Assembly (NCBI GenBank): GCA_035295125.1
Contig: DATGJP010000018.1
Location: 26,448-90,447, forward strand
Length of the DNA: 64,000 nt
DNA from: JAICMB01 sp035295125
GTDB lineage: Bacteria; Acidobacteriota; Terriglobia; Bryobacterales; Bryobacteraceae
Direction of reading: 5' to 3'
Part shown: one piece after another, positions 18,822 to 26,733 of the stretch
How the letters are laid out: each line of letters begins with the position of its first letter
Numbering within the stretch: position 1 is the first letter of the stretch
The notes under the pieces: model-generated
What the model was told of the DNA's origin: nothing
Database searches by the model: none
What the model saw: the letters and a program-made list of their open reading frames with translations, nothing else
Position numbers and translations under genes: made by a program

Positions 18822-19463
18822 TTGACTCCGAGTTCGCAAACAGAATTCGCGGATTTGTACGAGCAGTGCGTCGCCAAGCTCTATCCACTCTGTTTGCGAA
18901 TCACCGAAAACGACAAAGATGCCGACGACGCATTGTCGCAGGCTTTCGTCAGCGCCATGGAACACCGCGCTGATATGCCTGCGAGCGCCGAGGAACGGAT
19001 GTTCTGGCTGAAGCGGATCTGCATCAATAAAGCGATCGACATCGTTCGGCAGCGAAGGCCAGAACGTTTCGTGGCGCTCGAAGTGTCCGGGACGGAGGAC
19101 CGGGCGAATCCCCTCGATGAAATATCGGTCGAGGGCGCCAGCCCTGAAGAGCTGTACGCGTGGAAAGAGCTTTTAGATCGCGGCATCACCCGATTGGAGC
19201 ATTTGGAGCGCTTAGCTCTTGCGCTGGTCTACCAGCACGGAATGCGAAAACGTGAAGCCGCAGCGGCGTTGGGGCAGACGCAAAGCTATTTTTACTATTA
19301 CCTTACGAGAGCAGAAAAGAAGTTGCATGATTTCATGCAGGAGCAGGCGGCCCATCACAATTCCGCGGCGGGCCTGCTACTCACGTTCTGGGACAGATCG
19401 GCTAGCCCGGAGGTACGAGCGAAACGACAGTCTCCGAATCAAGTTGTGGAAGGCATCACATGA
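18822..19463 (+). CDS. Sigma-70-like (ECF-type) factor
   Basis: A 213-residue protein. Region 2 is recognisable at residues 8-80 (FADLYEQCVAKLYPLCLRIT, DADDALSQAFVSAMEH, RMFWLKRICINKAIDIVRQR). Region 4 is at residues 118-170 (LEHLERLALALVYQHGMRKR, EAAAALGQTQSYFYYYLTRA). Size and two-domain layout match extracytoplasmic-function sigma factors. No anti-sigma factor with the usual zinc motif is next to it; the 187-residue protein whose start overlaps its end (ATGA) takes that position and may control it. It could direct transcription of the second half of the cluster; inferred. Confidence 0.82.
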   Translation: MTPSSQTEFADLYEQCVAKLYPLCLRITENDKDADDALSQAFVSAMEHRADMPASAEERMFWLKRICINKAIDIVRQRRPERFVALEVSGTEDRANPLDEISVEGASPEELYAWKELLDRGITRLEHLERLALALVYQHGMRKREAAAALGQTQSYFYYYLTRAEKKLHDFMQEQAAHHNSAAGLLLTFWDRSASPEVRAKRQSPNQVVEGIT

Positions 19464-20023
19464 ACTCATCCAAGATCAAACTGTCCAGCGTTGTCGGTGA
19501 GGTCCTCGACCGGCAGGATAGCGATATCACTGTGCCTCCGGCTCGCCTACAAGCGCTGGCCGCGAAGTTCCGCAGTGCCTTGCCGGATTTTTTTGAGTCT
19601 GTTGTCGAAACCGCGCAGCGATCCTGGAGCCTTCCGATCTCGCTCTCGGTGTCTATTAAATCCGCACTGGAAGACTCGCGGATGATGGCAAGAGACCCTT
19701 TGCCCGAGAGCATGAATCCGTGGCAATTCATGCCCGTTTCAGCTTCTGGGCCCCCATCGCGGACATTGATGTTTGGCCGCCCAGGTGACCCCCAGGCGTC
19801 CGTCACGATTGATCAACTCAAGTCGACGCAGCGGGTTACGGCGTCGCTTCTGAACGTGGGCGGGTCGGCGCCACCCAGTATGCTCGTAATCCCTGCCGGA
19901 TCGAGCGAACCATCCCGAAGCATCAGCGCCGTGCCCTCAGCCGACGGGAGCGAGCTGCTCTATGCTGTCGAACTTCCGCCCGGCGATTACACTATCGTTT
20001 TCGGCCCAGCCGACCGCAAATAA
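19460..20023 (+). CDS. Unrecognised protein translationally coupled to the sigma factor
   Basis: I do not recognise this 187-residue protein. It begins within the stop of the sigma factor gene (4-bp overlap), the position where anti-sigma factors usually sit. The first 80 residues look helical (SSVVGEVLDRQDSDITVPPA); the rest is rich in Pro, Ser and beta-type sequence, ending with a possible small beta-sandwich (ELLYAVELPPGDYTIVFGPA). There is no membrane segment or zinc motif. A regulatory partner of the sigma factor is a reasonable guess, without family support. Confidence 0.72.
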   Translation: MNSSKIKLSSVVGEVLDRQDSDITVPPARLQALAAKFRSALPDFFESVVETAQRSWSLPISLSVSIKSALEDSRMMARDPLPESMNPWQFMPVSASGPPSRTLMFGRPGDPQASVTIDQLKSTQRVTASLLNVGGSAPPSMLVIPAGSSEPSRSISAVPSADGSELLYAVELPPGDYTIVFGPADRK

Positions 20024-20082
20024 ACTTCGGTTTCGAATCGAATCGATCCGGCCTGAGACGTTCTCCAGTTGGAGGTGAGAGC

Positions 20083-20982
20083 GTGCCAAAAACGGGAATC
20101 GAATACGACGGGGACTATGCGGTCCTGGGGTTGTCCCCTGGGGCTCCGACGCTCGAGATTCGAAAAGCAAGAAAGCGCCTGGCTGTCCAATATCATCCGG
20201 ATAAGGCCAGATCGAACGGACGACGCGAGCAGAACGAGGAGCAAATTAAGCGGATCTTTGCGGCATGCGACGATCTGCTGGCTTATTGGAAAGAGTTTCG
20301 AACTGCTCCGCCAACCGACTCCCATTCATCCGACGCCCCGGAGAATGCGCCAAGAAGCGAAGTGCCTTTCAACATTCCGCCACTTCAAAAGACGTTTTGG
20401 CACGATCTGACCGACTTCCTTGTGGAACACGACTACCAGACCCCGGCCTGGGCCATCTTATTTGGCGCCATCGTGGCGGTGTCCGTCTTCCTCACGCGGG
20501 TCGCTCTTCCTGGCAGGTTCGCAACAACGCCACTGGCAGGATGGCTCACCGTTGGCCTGATTACGACTCAGATACTTCTGGCGGTGAAGGAAACCTGTGC
20601 CTTTGCTTACATGTACAAGCTCGATCGGCAGCGCAGGACGGTAGAAGCCGAGCTGAGTGTTGCCGAGATCCTGGATCGCATGCGAGCGGTTCTGGAACGT
20701 AACACCCGGAACGGCGGGCAATGGACCGATTTCGAGCAGCGGGAAGACGAGGCGGCCACGCTACGACTCTCCGCAACAATGGCGTTTTCAGAAAACTTTC
20801 TGGGCTTCCTCGAAATTCGGTACCGGCTAACGTTTATGACCCAGGCGAGGGCCGCGGCGCGGCCTTCGAGCAGCAAGTTCTGCCGCTGGTATGAGCATCA
20901 GGCGACGGCCCCATGGTGGCCGCCTGTGAGCGCGTTCATCCGTAAGTTGGAAAGCGAGTTTGAGCGGACGCTTGCTGCCTGA
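20083..20982 (+). CDS. Membrane J-domain protein
   Basis: A 299-residue protein starting at GTG 20083, well placed after ggaggtgag. Residues 8-72 are a J-domain with the active HPD at 38-40 (RLAVQYHPDKARSN) and the usual YAVLGLSPGAPTLEIRKA start. Residues 121-141 and 150-171 are transmembrane helices (PAWAILFGAIVAVSVFL; LAGWLTVGLITTQILLAVKE), followed by a charged cytoplasmic tail of 130 residues. It should recruit and stimulate an Hsp70 at the inner membrane, most likely the zinc-finger Hsp70 of this cluster, whose neighbouring J-like protein lacks HPD. The tail matches nothing I know. Confidence 0.85.
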   Translation: MPKTGIEYDGDYAVLGLSPGAPTLEIRKARKRLAVQYHPDKARSNGRREQNEEQIKRIFAACDDLLAYWKEFRTAPPTDSHSSDAPENAPRSEVPFNIPPLQKTFWHDLTDFLVEHDYQTPAWAILFGAIVAVSVFLTRVALPGRFATTPLAGWLTVGLITTQILLAVKETCAFAYMYKLDRQRRTVEAELSVAEILDRMRAVLERNTRNGGQWTDFEQREDEAATLRLSATMAFSENFLGFLEIRYRLTFMTQARAAARPSSSKFCRWYEHQATAPWWPPVSAFIRKLESEFERTLAA

Positions 20983-21006
20983 AAATCCAAAAACAAGGAG
21001 AATATT

Positions 21007-21756
21007 ATGGCTGAAGGTTTTGGAGGCTTTGTAAAGAATCTGTTCGATAAAGGCGCTGCACATCTCTCGGTGCAAATGCGCAAGAGCAACGCGGAAAAGG
21101 CGCACAAGGAGCTGAGCCGGTTAGCATACCAAAAGTATTCGCATCTGTATCTCGGGCAGTACCTACGGAGTTCCATTCACGAAGTTGTGCAGGGCCTGGA
21201 AGACTTCATTAGCTACAACCTCCATGGTTGGCGGCAGATTGCGAGTCACATGACTCCCGATGGTAAGTCGGCGCATTTCCGTTACGTGATGGAGTTCACC
21301 GAAACCTTTCATCTCGGCGTGTGGGGCTGCCCGCTGCGCCCGCTGACAGCGGCGGCAGGTATGAAGGTGAGTTGGCTGCAAAACAACAACAAGCAGGAAG
21401 CGGTCTCGGTTCCGTATCGTCTGATCCTCACGATCGACCTGAAACAATCAAGCGCGGGAGTGATGGTGTCGTCGTCGGTTCAGGAACTGATTGATCCGAC
21501 CAATTCGGTCGTGCTCTTAAGAAACGGGCATTTCGCAGCTCCCCCGCTGCTCACCCTTCGTGCGCCGGGTGTCTCGGTGGAATCGTTGCTGAAGTACCTG
21601 CACGAAAAGTGCCCTGAAGACCGGCCGCGGTTTCAGGAGTGGTTCGATGGAGAGGGCCACAAGATGCCCGAACTGGCGGCGGCAGTCAAAAAACTGAATG
21701 CCGCTCAGGACGAACTCGATCGAGCCCGGACGCGCGTGCAGCAGGTGTCACGATGA
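21007..21756 (+). CDS. Unrecognised 249-residue protein
   Basis: No known domain is recognised. A strong ribosome-binding site (aaggag) precedes the ATG. The N-terminus is helical and basic (GFGGFVKNLFDKGAAHLSVQ), the middle (about 75-175) has alternating hydrophobic beta-type strands (PYRLILTIDLKQSSAGVMVS), and the C-terminus is a coiled coil (LAAAVKKLNAAQDELDRART). There is no signal peptide or TM helix. Its stop overlaps the next start (ATGA), so the two products probably interact. Family unknown. Confidence 0.78.
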   Translation: MAEGFGGFVKNLFDKGAAHLSVQMRKSNAEKAHKELSRLAYQKYSHLYLGQYLRSSIHEVVQGLEDFISYNLHGWRQIASHMTPDGKSAHFRYVMEFTETFHLGVWGCPLRPLTAAAGMKVSWLQNNNKQEAVSVPYRLILTIDLKQSSAGVMVSSSVQELIDPTNSVVLLRNGHFAAPPLLTLRAPGVSVESLLKYLHEKCPEDRPRFQEWFDGEGHKMPELAAAVKKLNAAQDELDRARTRVQQVSR

Positions 21757-22460
21757 CGGGACTTTCCACAGTCTGCAAGGAAACGATGGAGTTTCTCACG
21801 CGACATGGCATGTTTTCGCCCTTCGAGCCGAGCGGACCTTTTGAGGTCCGCCGGCTCAATGACCATCCGCTTCTGAAGCGCGACCAGATGATGCTCATGC
21901 ATTACGGGGCATTGCGCGGGCCCTTGTACCGGGATGAACGTGAATGGAAGGCGTATCACGATCTTGTAAAAAGCTTTTGCCGCGCAAATAAGGGCGACAC
22001 AGCGTGTATCTTCGAAGATTTGTGGGGTGGAATCCCATCGCCGCTGAACGATGTACTAGAGGTTTTGCCGTTCGCGCTCTCACTTCAGAACTTTCAGTCG
22101 GCAAGTCAAACGCCCTCTGGCCGGCGGATCGTGTTCCGGGCGAGCGAGTCGTGCCCGGTGAAGGACCTCCCGGAACCCTATGGAAAATATCTGCAGCACT
22201 GCCGTGGTGAAAGCAAGTGGGACAAGCCGGAGGAATTGCAGATATGGATGGTCTGCAAGCTGGCGAGTCCCGAGAAAGATCGAACCATGCTGCGGATTGA
22301 GGCATCCACATTTTGCGTGCCCGTGATCATCCGGCTGGCATGGTCGATTTGCGATCAGCTTTCGATCGAGCCTCCGTTGACGACCAGTCTCGATTACTTA
22401 CGAACTAAAGTCACATTCCGCCTGGGACAGCGTACCGTGGATCTATCCCGGCTCAGCTAG
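21753..22460 (+). CDS. Unrecognised 235-residue protein
   Basis: Not recognised. The frame is open back to 21639, but the ATG at 21753 overlaps the preceding stop (ATGA) and is the natural coupled start. The protein is soluble, mixed alpha/beta, with a conserved-looking centre (ACIFEDLWGGIPSPLNDVLE) and a late segment MLRIEASTFCVPVIIRLAWS. It lies 22 bp before the TraG-like ATPase gene and is likely a partner of that ATPase or of the preceding protein. Confidence 0.75.
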   Translation: MTGLSTVCKETMEFLTRHGMFSPFEPSGPFEVRRLNDHPLLKRDQMMLMHYGALRGPLYRDEREWKAYHDLVKSFCRANKGDTACIFEDLWGGIPSPLNDVLEVLPFALSLQNFQSASQTPSGRRIVFRASESCPVKDLPEPYGKYLQHCRGESKWDKPEELQIWMVCKLASPEKDRTMLRIEASTFCVPVIIRLAWSICDQLSIEPPLTTSLDYLRTKVTFRLGQRTVDLSRLS

Positions 22461-22482
22461 AAGCACTTCGGAGGGGAGCAAT

Positions 22483-24495
22483 ATGGACGTTCTCTTGATG
22501 CATTTAGAGCAGAGCGCAGAACACATGAACGACGCTCTCAGGAATGCGTTTGTGCGAAGTTTCCTCGATAAGGAGCCCGAAGATTGGAACGAGAAGGTTT
22601 TTGAGACCCAGGCGGCATCTCAGGAGCTCGTGTTGGAGAAGGCAAGCCGCATTCTGACAGACCAGGAATTCAACACCAATCAAGGTGCCGACCCGACCAG
22701 CGCCAAGCTCCAGGCGCGCTTGCAGAAGAGCTATTCGCGAAACGAAGGCTTTCTGGCGGTGCTCAATGGACACCTGCCTTCCAAACTGGACCTCCGCTTC
22801 GATGTCGAAATTACGGTCACAGAAGGCATTAAGCCGCGCGTGACGTTACGAATGTCGCGCCGGCTGCCGACGTGGGTCGAGTCTTTTCGGCATTCTCTCG
22901 CGAGGGAGCTGGCAACCGTTCAGCAATCCTATGTCGAGGCCCACCAGGTGCTCGAGGATGTCATTCTCGGCCCCGGCGAGCAGCTCAAATGCGCCTTCAA
23001 GGGCATGCTCCTCGACTACTCCGGATGCGCCAAGCTGAGCGAGGTAAATGACCTCGTGAAGCGGAAGGATGACGATAAGGCCCTGCCTCTCGGTGTCTAT
23101 TCATTCGATCCGAAGCCCGAACTCGCACGCCCGGAAAGTCTTTTATGTCTGGGCAAGTTCGGCGAGAAGCCGATGGAGTACAACGGAACGCTGATCGTAG
23201 CTCCTCAGAACTCCGGAAAGACCAAGTTAATCGTTCGATGGGCGATTGCCGCCAACCGGGCCGGCTACAACCTGTTCATCGTCGATGTGAAAGGGAACCT
23301 TCTGCCTCAACTGCGGAAGAGCGGCCTTCAGGGCGACGTCCACTATTTCTCGACCAGTCCGGACGTCGAAGATTCAGTAGACGGCCAGAAACTGGCGCAT
23401 TTCAACATCCTGGAGGAGCTGGATCCCAGAACACCGCGCGGGCGAAGCGAGATAAGGGTTCTCAGCGAGGCGATTCTGCCGAAGTTTGGCGGTGAAGATG
23501 AGCAGTTCTGGCCGATTCGCGTGAAGTGGCTGACGGCTATGATCTGCCTTCAGAAGCTTCGCGACATTTACTACCGGAAGACATCGGACCTCTCGGAAAT
23601 CTACGAGTTGGCCACTACGGAGTCAGTGCTCTACGAACGCATTCGTGAAATAAAATTCGCGGAAGCTTATCAAAAACGGGTCAACCCGGACGTTATTCTT
23701 CCAGAACCATCGGGCGCGTTCTGGGCCAACGAACTGGCCGCGGTCATCGATCAGGACCTGGAAGATATACCGGGCGGCCAGCGCGAACCCCAATACACCT
23801 ACGCGACACTGTTGATTCACGTGGCGGGGGCGTTGATTCCTTTCTACCGTTACGGCGTCTTGTACAACCGTATTCGTGGCAAGGGCGACTTCAAGCTCAG
23901 CGATCTCGATAGTACCCGGCAAACCACCGTCATACTGGCTGCGCGCGAGCATGACGGCGAAGACGCTCAGACTCTGTCGTCGATGGTTCTGAAGCGTCTG
24001 GAGCAGATTTTAAAGCAGCGGTTCTCAAAGGAGAATCCGGATCGCAGGATTCTGCTCCTTCTGGATGAAACCCGGCGGATCCGTGGGTTTTCTCCGGGAA
24101 AGTACATCACCTTTGCCCGTGAGGCGAAGGCGGGTTGCGTGTTGGTCTACCAGTCGATCGAACAGATTGAAAACGAAAAGGAGATTACTGAGGTTTTGGA
24201 AAACGTCGGCACACAAATCTATCTGCGCAGTGTGACCGGCACAACGGCGGACAAGCTTTTGGAGATACTTCCCAAACGCTTCCGGCCCGAGTATTCACGA
24301 GGGTTGTCGGGATTCGTTAAGTCAAGCAACATCTCCCAGCAGGAGGTGCCGTGCATCTCGAAAACGGAGATGTACAAGTTGCCGGCCGGCCGCTTTCCGG
24401 CACTCGTATTCATTAAGGATCACGGCGAAGGAAAGCCCATCCTGGTGGATATGTGGGACGAGCGGATTGAACAAGTGCGAGCGAAATTGAGTTGA
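22483..24495 (+). CDS. VirD4/TraG-like P-loop ATPase
   Basis: A 670-residue protein. A helical N-terminal region of 200 residues is followed by a RecA-like ATPase domain: the P-loop reads APQNSGKT (240-247), with Ala where the first Gly usually is, then YNLFIVDVKGNLLP and Walker B ILLLLDETRRIRG (D528/E529). The C-terminus (EAKAGCVLVYQSIEQIE, ENVGTQIYLRSVTGTTADKL) resembles the 'TraM-recognition' part of TraG/TraD coupling proteins and the HerA/FtsK superfamily. Such hexamers pump DNA or protein. There is no N-terminal membrane helix as in VirD4, so it may act in the cytoplasm or dock on a membrane partner such as the J-protein. The ribosome-binding site is ggaggggag. Confidence 0.83.
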   Translation: MDVLLMHLEQSAEHMNDALRNAFVRSFLDKEPEDWNEKVFETQAASQELVLEKASRILTDQEFNTNQGADPTSAKLQARLQKSYSRNEGFLAVLNGHLPSKLDLRFDVEITVTEGIKPRVTLRMSRRLPTWVESFRHSLARELATVQQSYVEAHQVLEDVILGPGEQLKCAFKGMLLDYSGCAKLSEVNDLVKRKDDDKALPLGVYSFDPKPELARPESLLCLGKFGEKPMEYNGTLIVAPQNSGKTKLIVRWAIAANRAGYNLFIVDVKGNLLPQLRKSGLQGDVHYFSTSPDVEDSVDGQKLAHFNILEELDPRTPRGRSEIRVLSEAILPKFGGEDEQFWPIRVKWLTAMICLQKLRDIYYRKTSDLSEIYELATTESVLYERIREIKFAEAYQKRVNPDVILPEPSGAFWANELAAVIDQDLEDIPGGQREPQYTYATLLIHVAGALIPFYRYGVLYNRIRGKGDFKLSDLDSTRQTTVILAAREHDGEDAQTLSSMVLKRLEQILKQRFSKENPDRRILLLLDETRRIRGFSPGKYITFAREAKAGCVLVYQSIEQIENEKEITEVLENVGTQIYLRSVTGTTADKLLEILPKRFRPEYSRGLSGFVKSSNISQQEVPCISKTEMYKLPAGRFPALVFIKDHGEGKPILVDMWDERIEQVRAKLS

Positions 24496-24508
24496 AAGGA
24501 GAAAGGTC

Positions 24509-25579
24509 ATGAACGAGCACAAAATTTTCCATCTGAAAGCCGTAAAGTCGGATCAGGGTATCATTTCGGGCGAATTTGAGACACGGCACAACGGGCCGGG
24601 GACGGTCTCGAGCGGCAAGCTGGCTGACGGCACGCCGGACGGTGGAGGGCAATCCTTTGGGCTCTATCAATTTACGAGCCAGGATCTGGATAAAAATGGC
24701 AAGCCCGTGAAGAACGGCGGCACCGTCGGGCGATTCGTCAACAGTAAGGAGGGTGAACCCTGGCGCAAGGAATTTAAGGACGCACACGGCAAGGACCTGG
24801 ATCCACAAAGTAAGGAGTTCAAGGCTAAGTGGCAGGAGATCGCGAAAAGGGACCCCGAGACGTTCGCGCAGGCGCAACAGGCATTCACGGGTAGGAATTA
24901 TTACTATCCGCAAGCCGACCGCCTGACCAAAATCGGCGTGGACATGGAACACAGGTCCGTTACACTTCAGAACGTCGTATGGTCCACGTCGGTGCAGCAC
25001 GGCGCCGGCAACCCGATCATGGGCAACGCGATTGAAAAGAAAGCCCATGACCTGCACAAGAAACCGGCCGATATGACCGACGGGGAATGCATTGACGCAA
25101 TTTACGATGCCCGCGTCGAACACAACCCACGCGACAGACGCCGATACCGCGAGGAGCACCAATACGCCAAGAACATGCTGCGCTATGAGCAGGAGGAGGC
25201 GCAAAGCAGTCTCCAGGCTGAGCAGCACGGACTTGCACCGGTGCCTCCGCACCTCTCTGACGGAATGTCGCGGCAAGCGCAGACCGGTCAACCGGCGCAA
25301 TCGTCACTACAAGCGCAGCCGGGGGAGGCAATGGGCGGACTCGTGCCGGTTCCCGAAGATCTCGCAAGACAGGCGATTCAGCAAATCGTGTCGCCCTCTG
25401 GCCAGAAGCAGCAAGCCGGGGTACAGAAAGATCAGCAGGGAGCGCAAGGCGACGAAGAGGGGGCGCAAGACGAGCGGGATGAACTAGGCGGTCACAAGAA
25501 GAGCAAAGTGAAATCGAAGCAGAAGAAGACCGCGGCCGACTACAATCCGGTGATCGCTCCTAAGGCAGGGGGCTTGTAA
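24509..25579 (+). CDS. Putative lysozyme-like cell-wall hydrolase or effector
   Basis: A 356-residue protein without signal peptide. Residues 15-200 resemble lysozyme/chitosanase-like domains of phage and contact-dependent effectors: GEFETRHNGPGTVSSG with candidate catalytic Glu (E22 or E24), a glycine-rich GGGQSFGLYQF segment, then FKAKWQEIAKRDPETFAQAQ and NVVWSTSVQHG. The last 150 residues are low-complexity and Gln/Lys-rich (QAQPGEAMG, KQQAGVQKDQQGAQ, KSKVKSKQKK). It is the last gene of the cluster, 13 bp after the TraG-like ATPase, and a strong terminator follows. The absent Sec signal fits export by a dedicated machine. The family call is by pattern and should be treated as tentative. 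Confidence 0.55.
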   Translation: MNEHKIFHLKAVKSDQGIISGEFETRHNGPGTVSSGKLADGTPDGGGQSFGLYQFTSQDLDKNGKPVKNGGTVGRFVNSKEGEPWRKEFKDAHGKDLDPQSKEFKAKWQEIAKRDPETFAQAQQAFTGRNYYYPQADRLTKIGVDMEHRSVTLQNVVWSTSVQHGAGNPIMGNAIEKKAHDLHKKPADMTDGECIDAIYDARVEHNPRDRRRYREEHQYAKNMLRYEQEEAQSSLQAEQHGLAPVPPHLSDGMSRQAQTGQPAQSSLQAQPGEAMGGLVPVPEDLARQAIQQIVSPSGQKQQAGVQKDQQGAQGDEEGAQDERDELGGHKKSKVKSKQKKTAADYNPVIAPKAGGL

Positions 25580-25587
25580 TCTCTGTG

Positions 25588-25618
25588 GTTGCGGGCGTCG
25601 GGCCACCACGCCCGCAAC
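25588..25618 (+). terminator. Intrinsic terminator at the end of the kinase-chaperone cluster
   Basis: GTTGCGGGCGT (25588-25598) and ACGCCCGCAAC (25608-25618) form a perfect 11-bp stem with a 9-nt loop, starting 9 bp after the last stop codon and followed by a short T-rich tail (TCTTGTT). It marks the end of the transcription unit. Confidence 0.72.
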
Positions 25619-25836
25619 TCTTGTTGCGCAACCACGGCGATTCTGGGACTCGCTTATGGTGCGCACCGGCATTTCTCGACACCATGCGGATTGCTTTGCG
25701 CGCCGAAAGATCAACCGATCACATCCATGGCATCCAGGCTGGCATGGACCGGCTCTTTTGGGTTCAGCCGCCGCACGCGATCCCACGGTAGGGATAGGTA
25801 AGCTGCGCGTTAACAGAGTTAGTGATTGGCATGGAC

Positions 25837-26688
25837 TCAAGCCTGACCCGTCAATGCCTGTGACAGCAAGACTATGCCAATTGCGATGAGACCGCCATAG
25901 ACGTAGCGCACGAACCGGTGATCACCCATGCGGCGGTTGATCACCCGCCCGACCAGCGTCGCCAGTATCACAAACGGCAATGACAACAGATAGAACTGAT
26001 TGACCGCCGGTGTCCAGAGACCTGCAAGCCAATAACCCCACATTCCAACGAGGCTCGCCGGAAGAAAGTATCCCTGCAAAGTCGCCCGAAAGTGCTGCGG
26101 CGACCACTGGCGGAGCGAACCATAGATCACGAGTGGAGGGCCATTCATGCCGTAAGCGCCACCCATCACGCCCGCACTGAATCCGAACAGCCAGGCGAAC
26201 CTGTCATCCCTCAATTCCCCGTGCTTACCGCCGAGCAACGAGTACCCAGAGAAGACGATAATTAAAGCCGCTAGTACCCCTTTGACTACAGGTCCCGCGC
26301 CGACCCTCAGAAGTATCAGACCCAGAGGAATGCCCAGCATCGTCGGCAGCACCAGCCGGATCGCGCTGCGGGTGTGAACGCTGCGCCAGTCCTGCACGAC
26401 CACAATTAACGCAACCGTGATAGAGACCATCACGGCAATCGGCGCCGCCACCTGGATGGGTAGCAGGAGCGCGAGTAATGGCACAGCGACGAGCGCTTCG
26501 CCGAATCCGAACGACGAGCGAATGAGAGTTGCCAGAAAGAGAACGCCCGGCACCAGAATCAATGCTGGTCCCGAAATCATGCTTTTCCAGCGTATCGCGG
26601 AATCGCCGACGTCCCCGCTGGCGACAAATGCGAAGCCCTCGTCCGTCTGTGATGACGCATGGATATGGTCTTGATTGCTGGTTGACAT
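25837..26688 (-). CDS. TauE/SafE-family permease
   Basis: A 283-residue inner-membrane protein with about eight hydrophobic segments. It has the family's repeated pattern: FLATLIRSSFGFGEALVAVP in the first half and WLFGFSAGVMGGAYGMNGPP in the second. The family exports sulfite, sulfoacetate or related anions; the substrate here cannot be told. The ATG at 26688 is supported by AGAAAGG 5 bp upstream; a later Met (residue 37) directly before the first helix is an alternative. It is divergent from the padR-ADOP pair, with 45 bp between start codons. Confidence 0.88.
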   Translation of the reverse strand: MSTSNQDHIHASSQTDEGFAFVASGDVGDSAIRWKSMISGPALILVPGVLFLATLIRSSFGFGEALVAVPLLALLLPIQVAAPIAVMVSITVALIVVVQDWRSVHTRSAIRLVLPTMLGIPLGLILLRVGAGPVVKGVLAALIIVFSGYSLLGGKHGELRDDRFAWLFGFSAGVMGGAYGMNGPPLVIYGSLRQWSPQHFRATLQGYFLPASLVGMWGYWLAGLWTPAVNQFYLLSLPFVILATLVGRVINRRMGDHRFVRYVYGGLIAIGIVLLSQALTGQA

Positions 26689-26691
26689 GAT

Positions 26692-26725
26692 TACCTTTCT
26701 GTTCTATATATAGTTCAGAAAGGTA
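26692..26725. promoter_or_regulatory. 34-bp palindrome between divergent starts, likely operator, carrying both SD sequences
   Basis: TACCTTTCTG (26692-26701) and CAGAAAGGTA (26716-26725) are perfect inverted arms around CTATATATAG (26704-26713), itself palindromic; only the TT/TT steps between break symmetry. Each arm contains the AGAAAGG ribosome-binding site of the gene it faces: the TauE-like gene on the minus strand and padR on the plus strand. PadR proteins bind such AT-cored inverted repeats and are commonly autoregulated. Confidence 0.62.
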
Positions 26726-26733
26726 TTCTCTAC

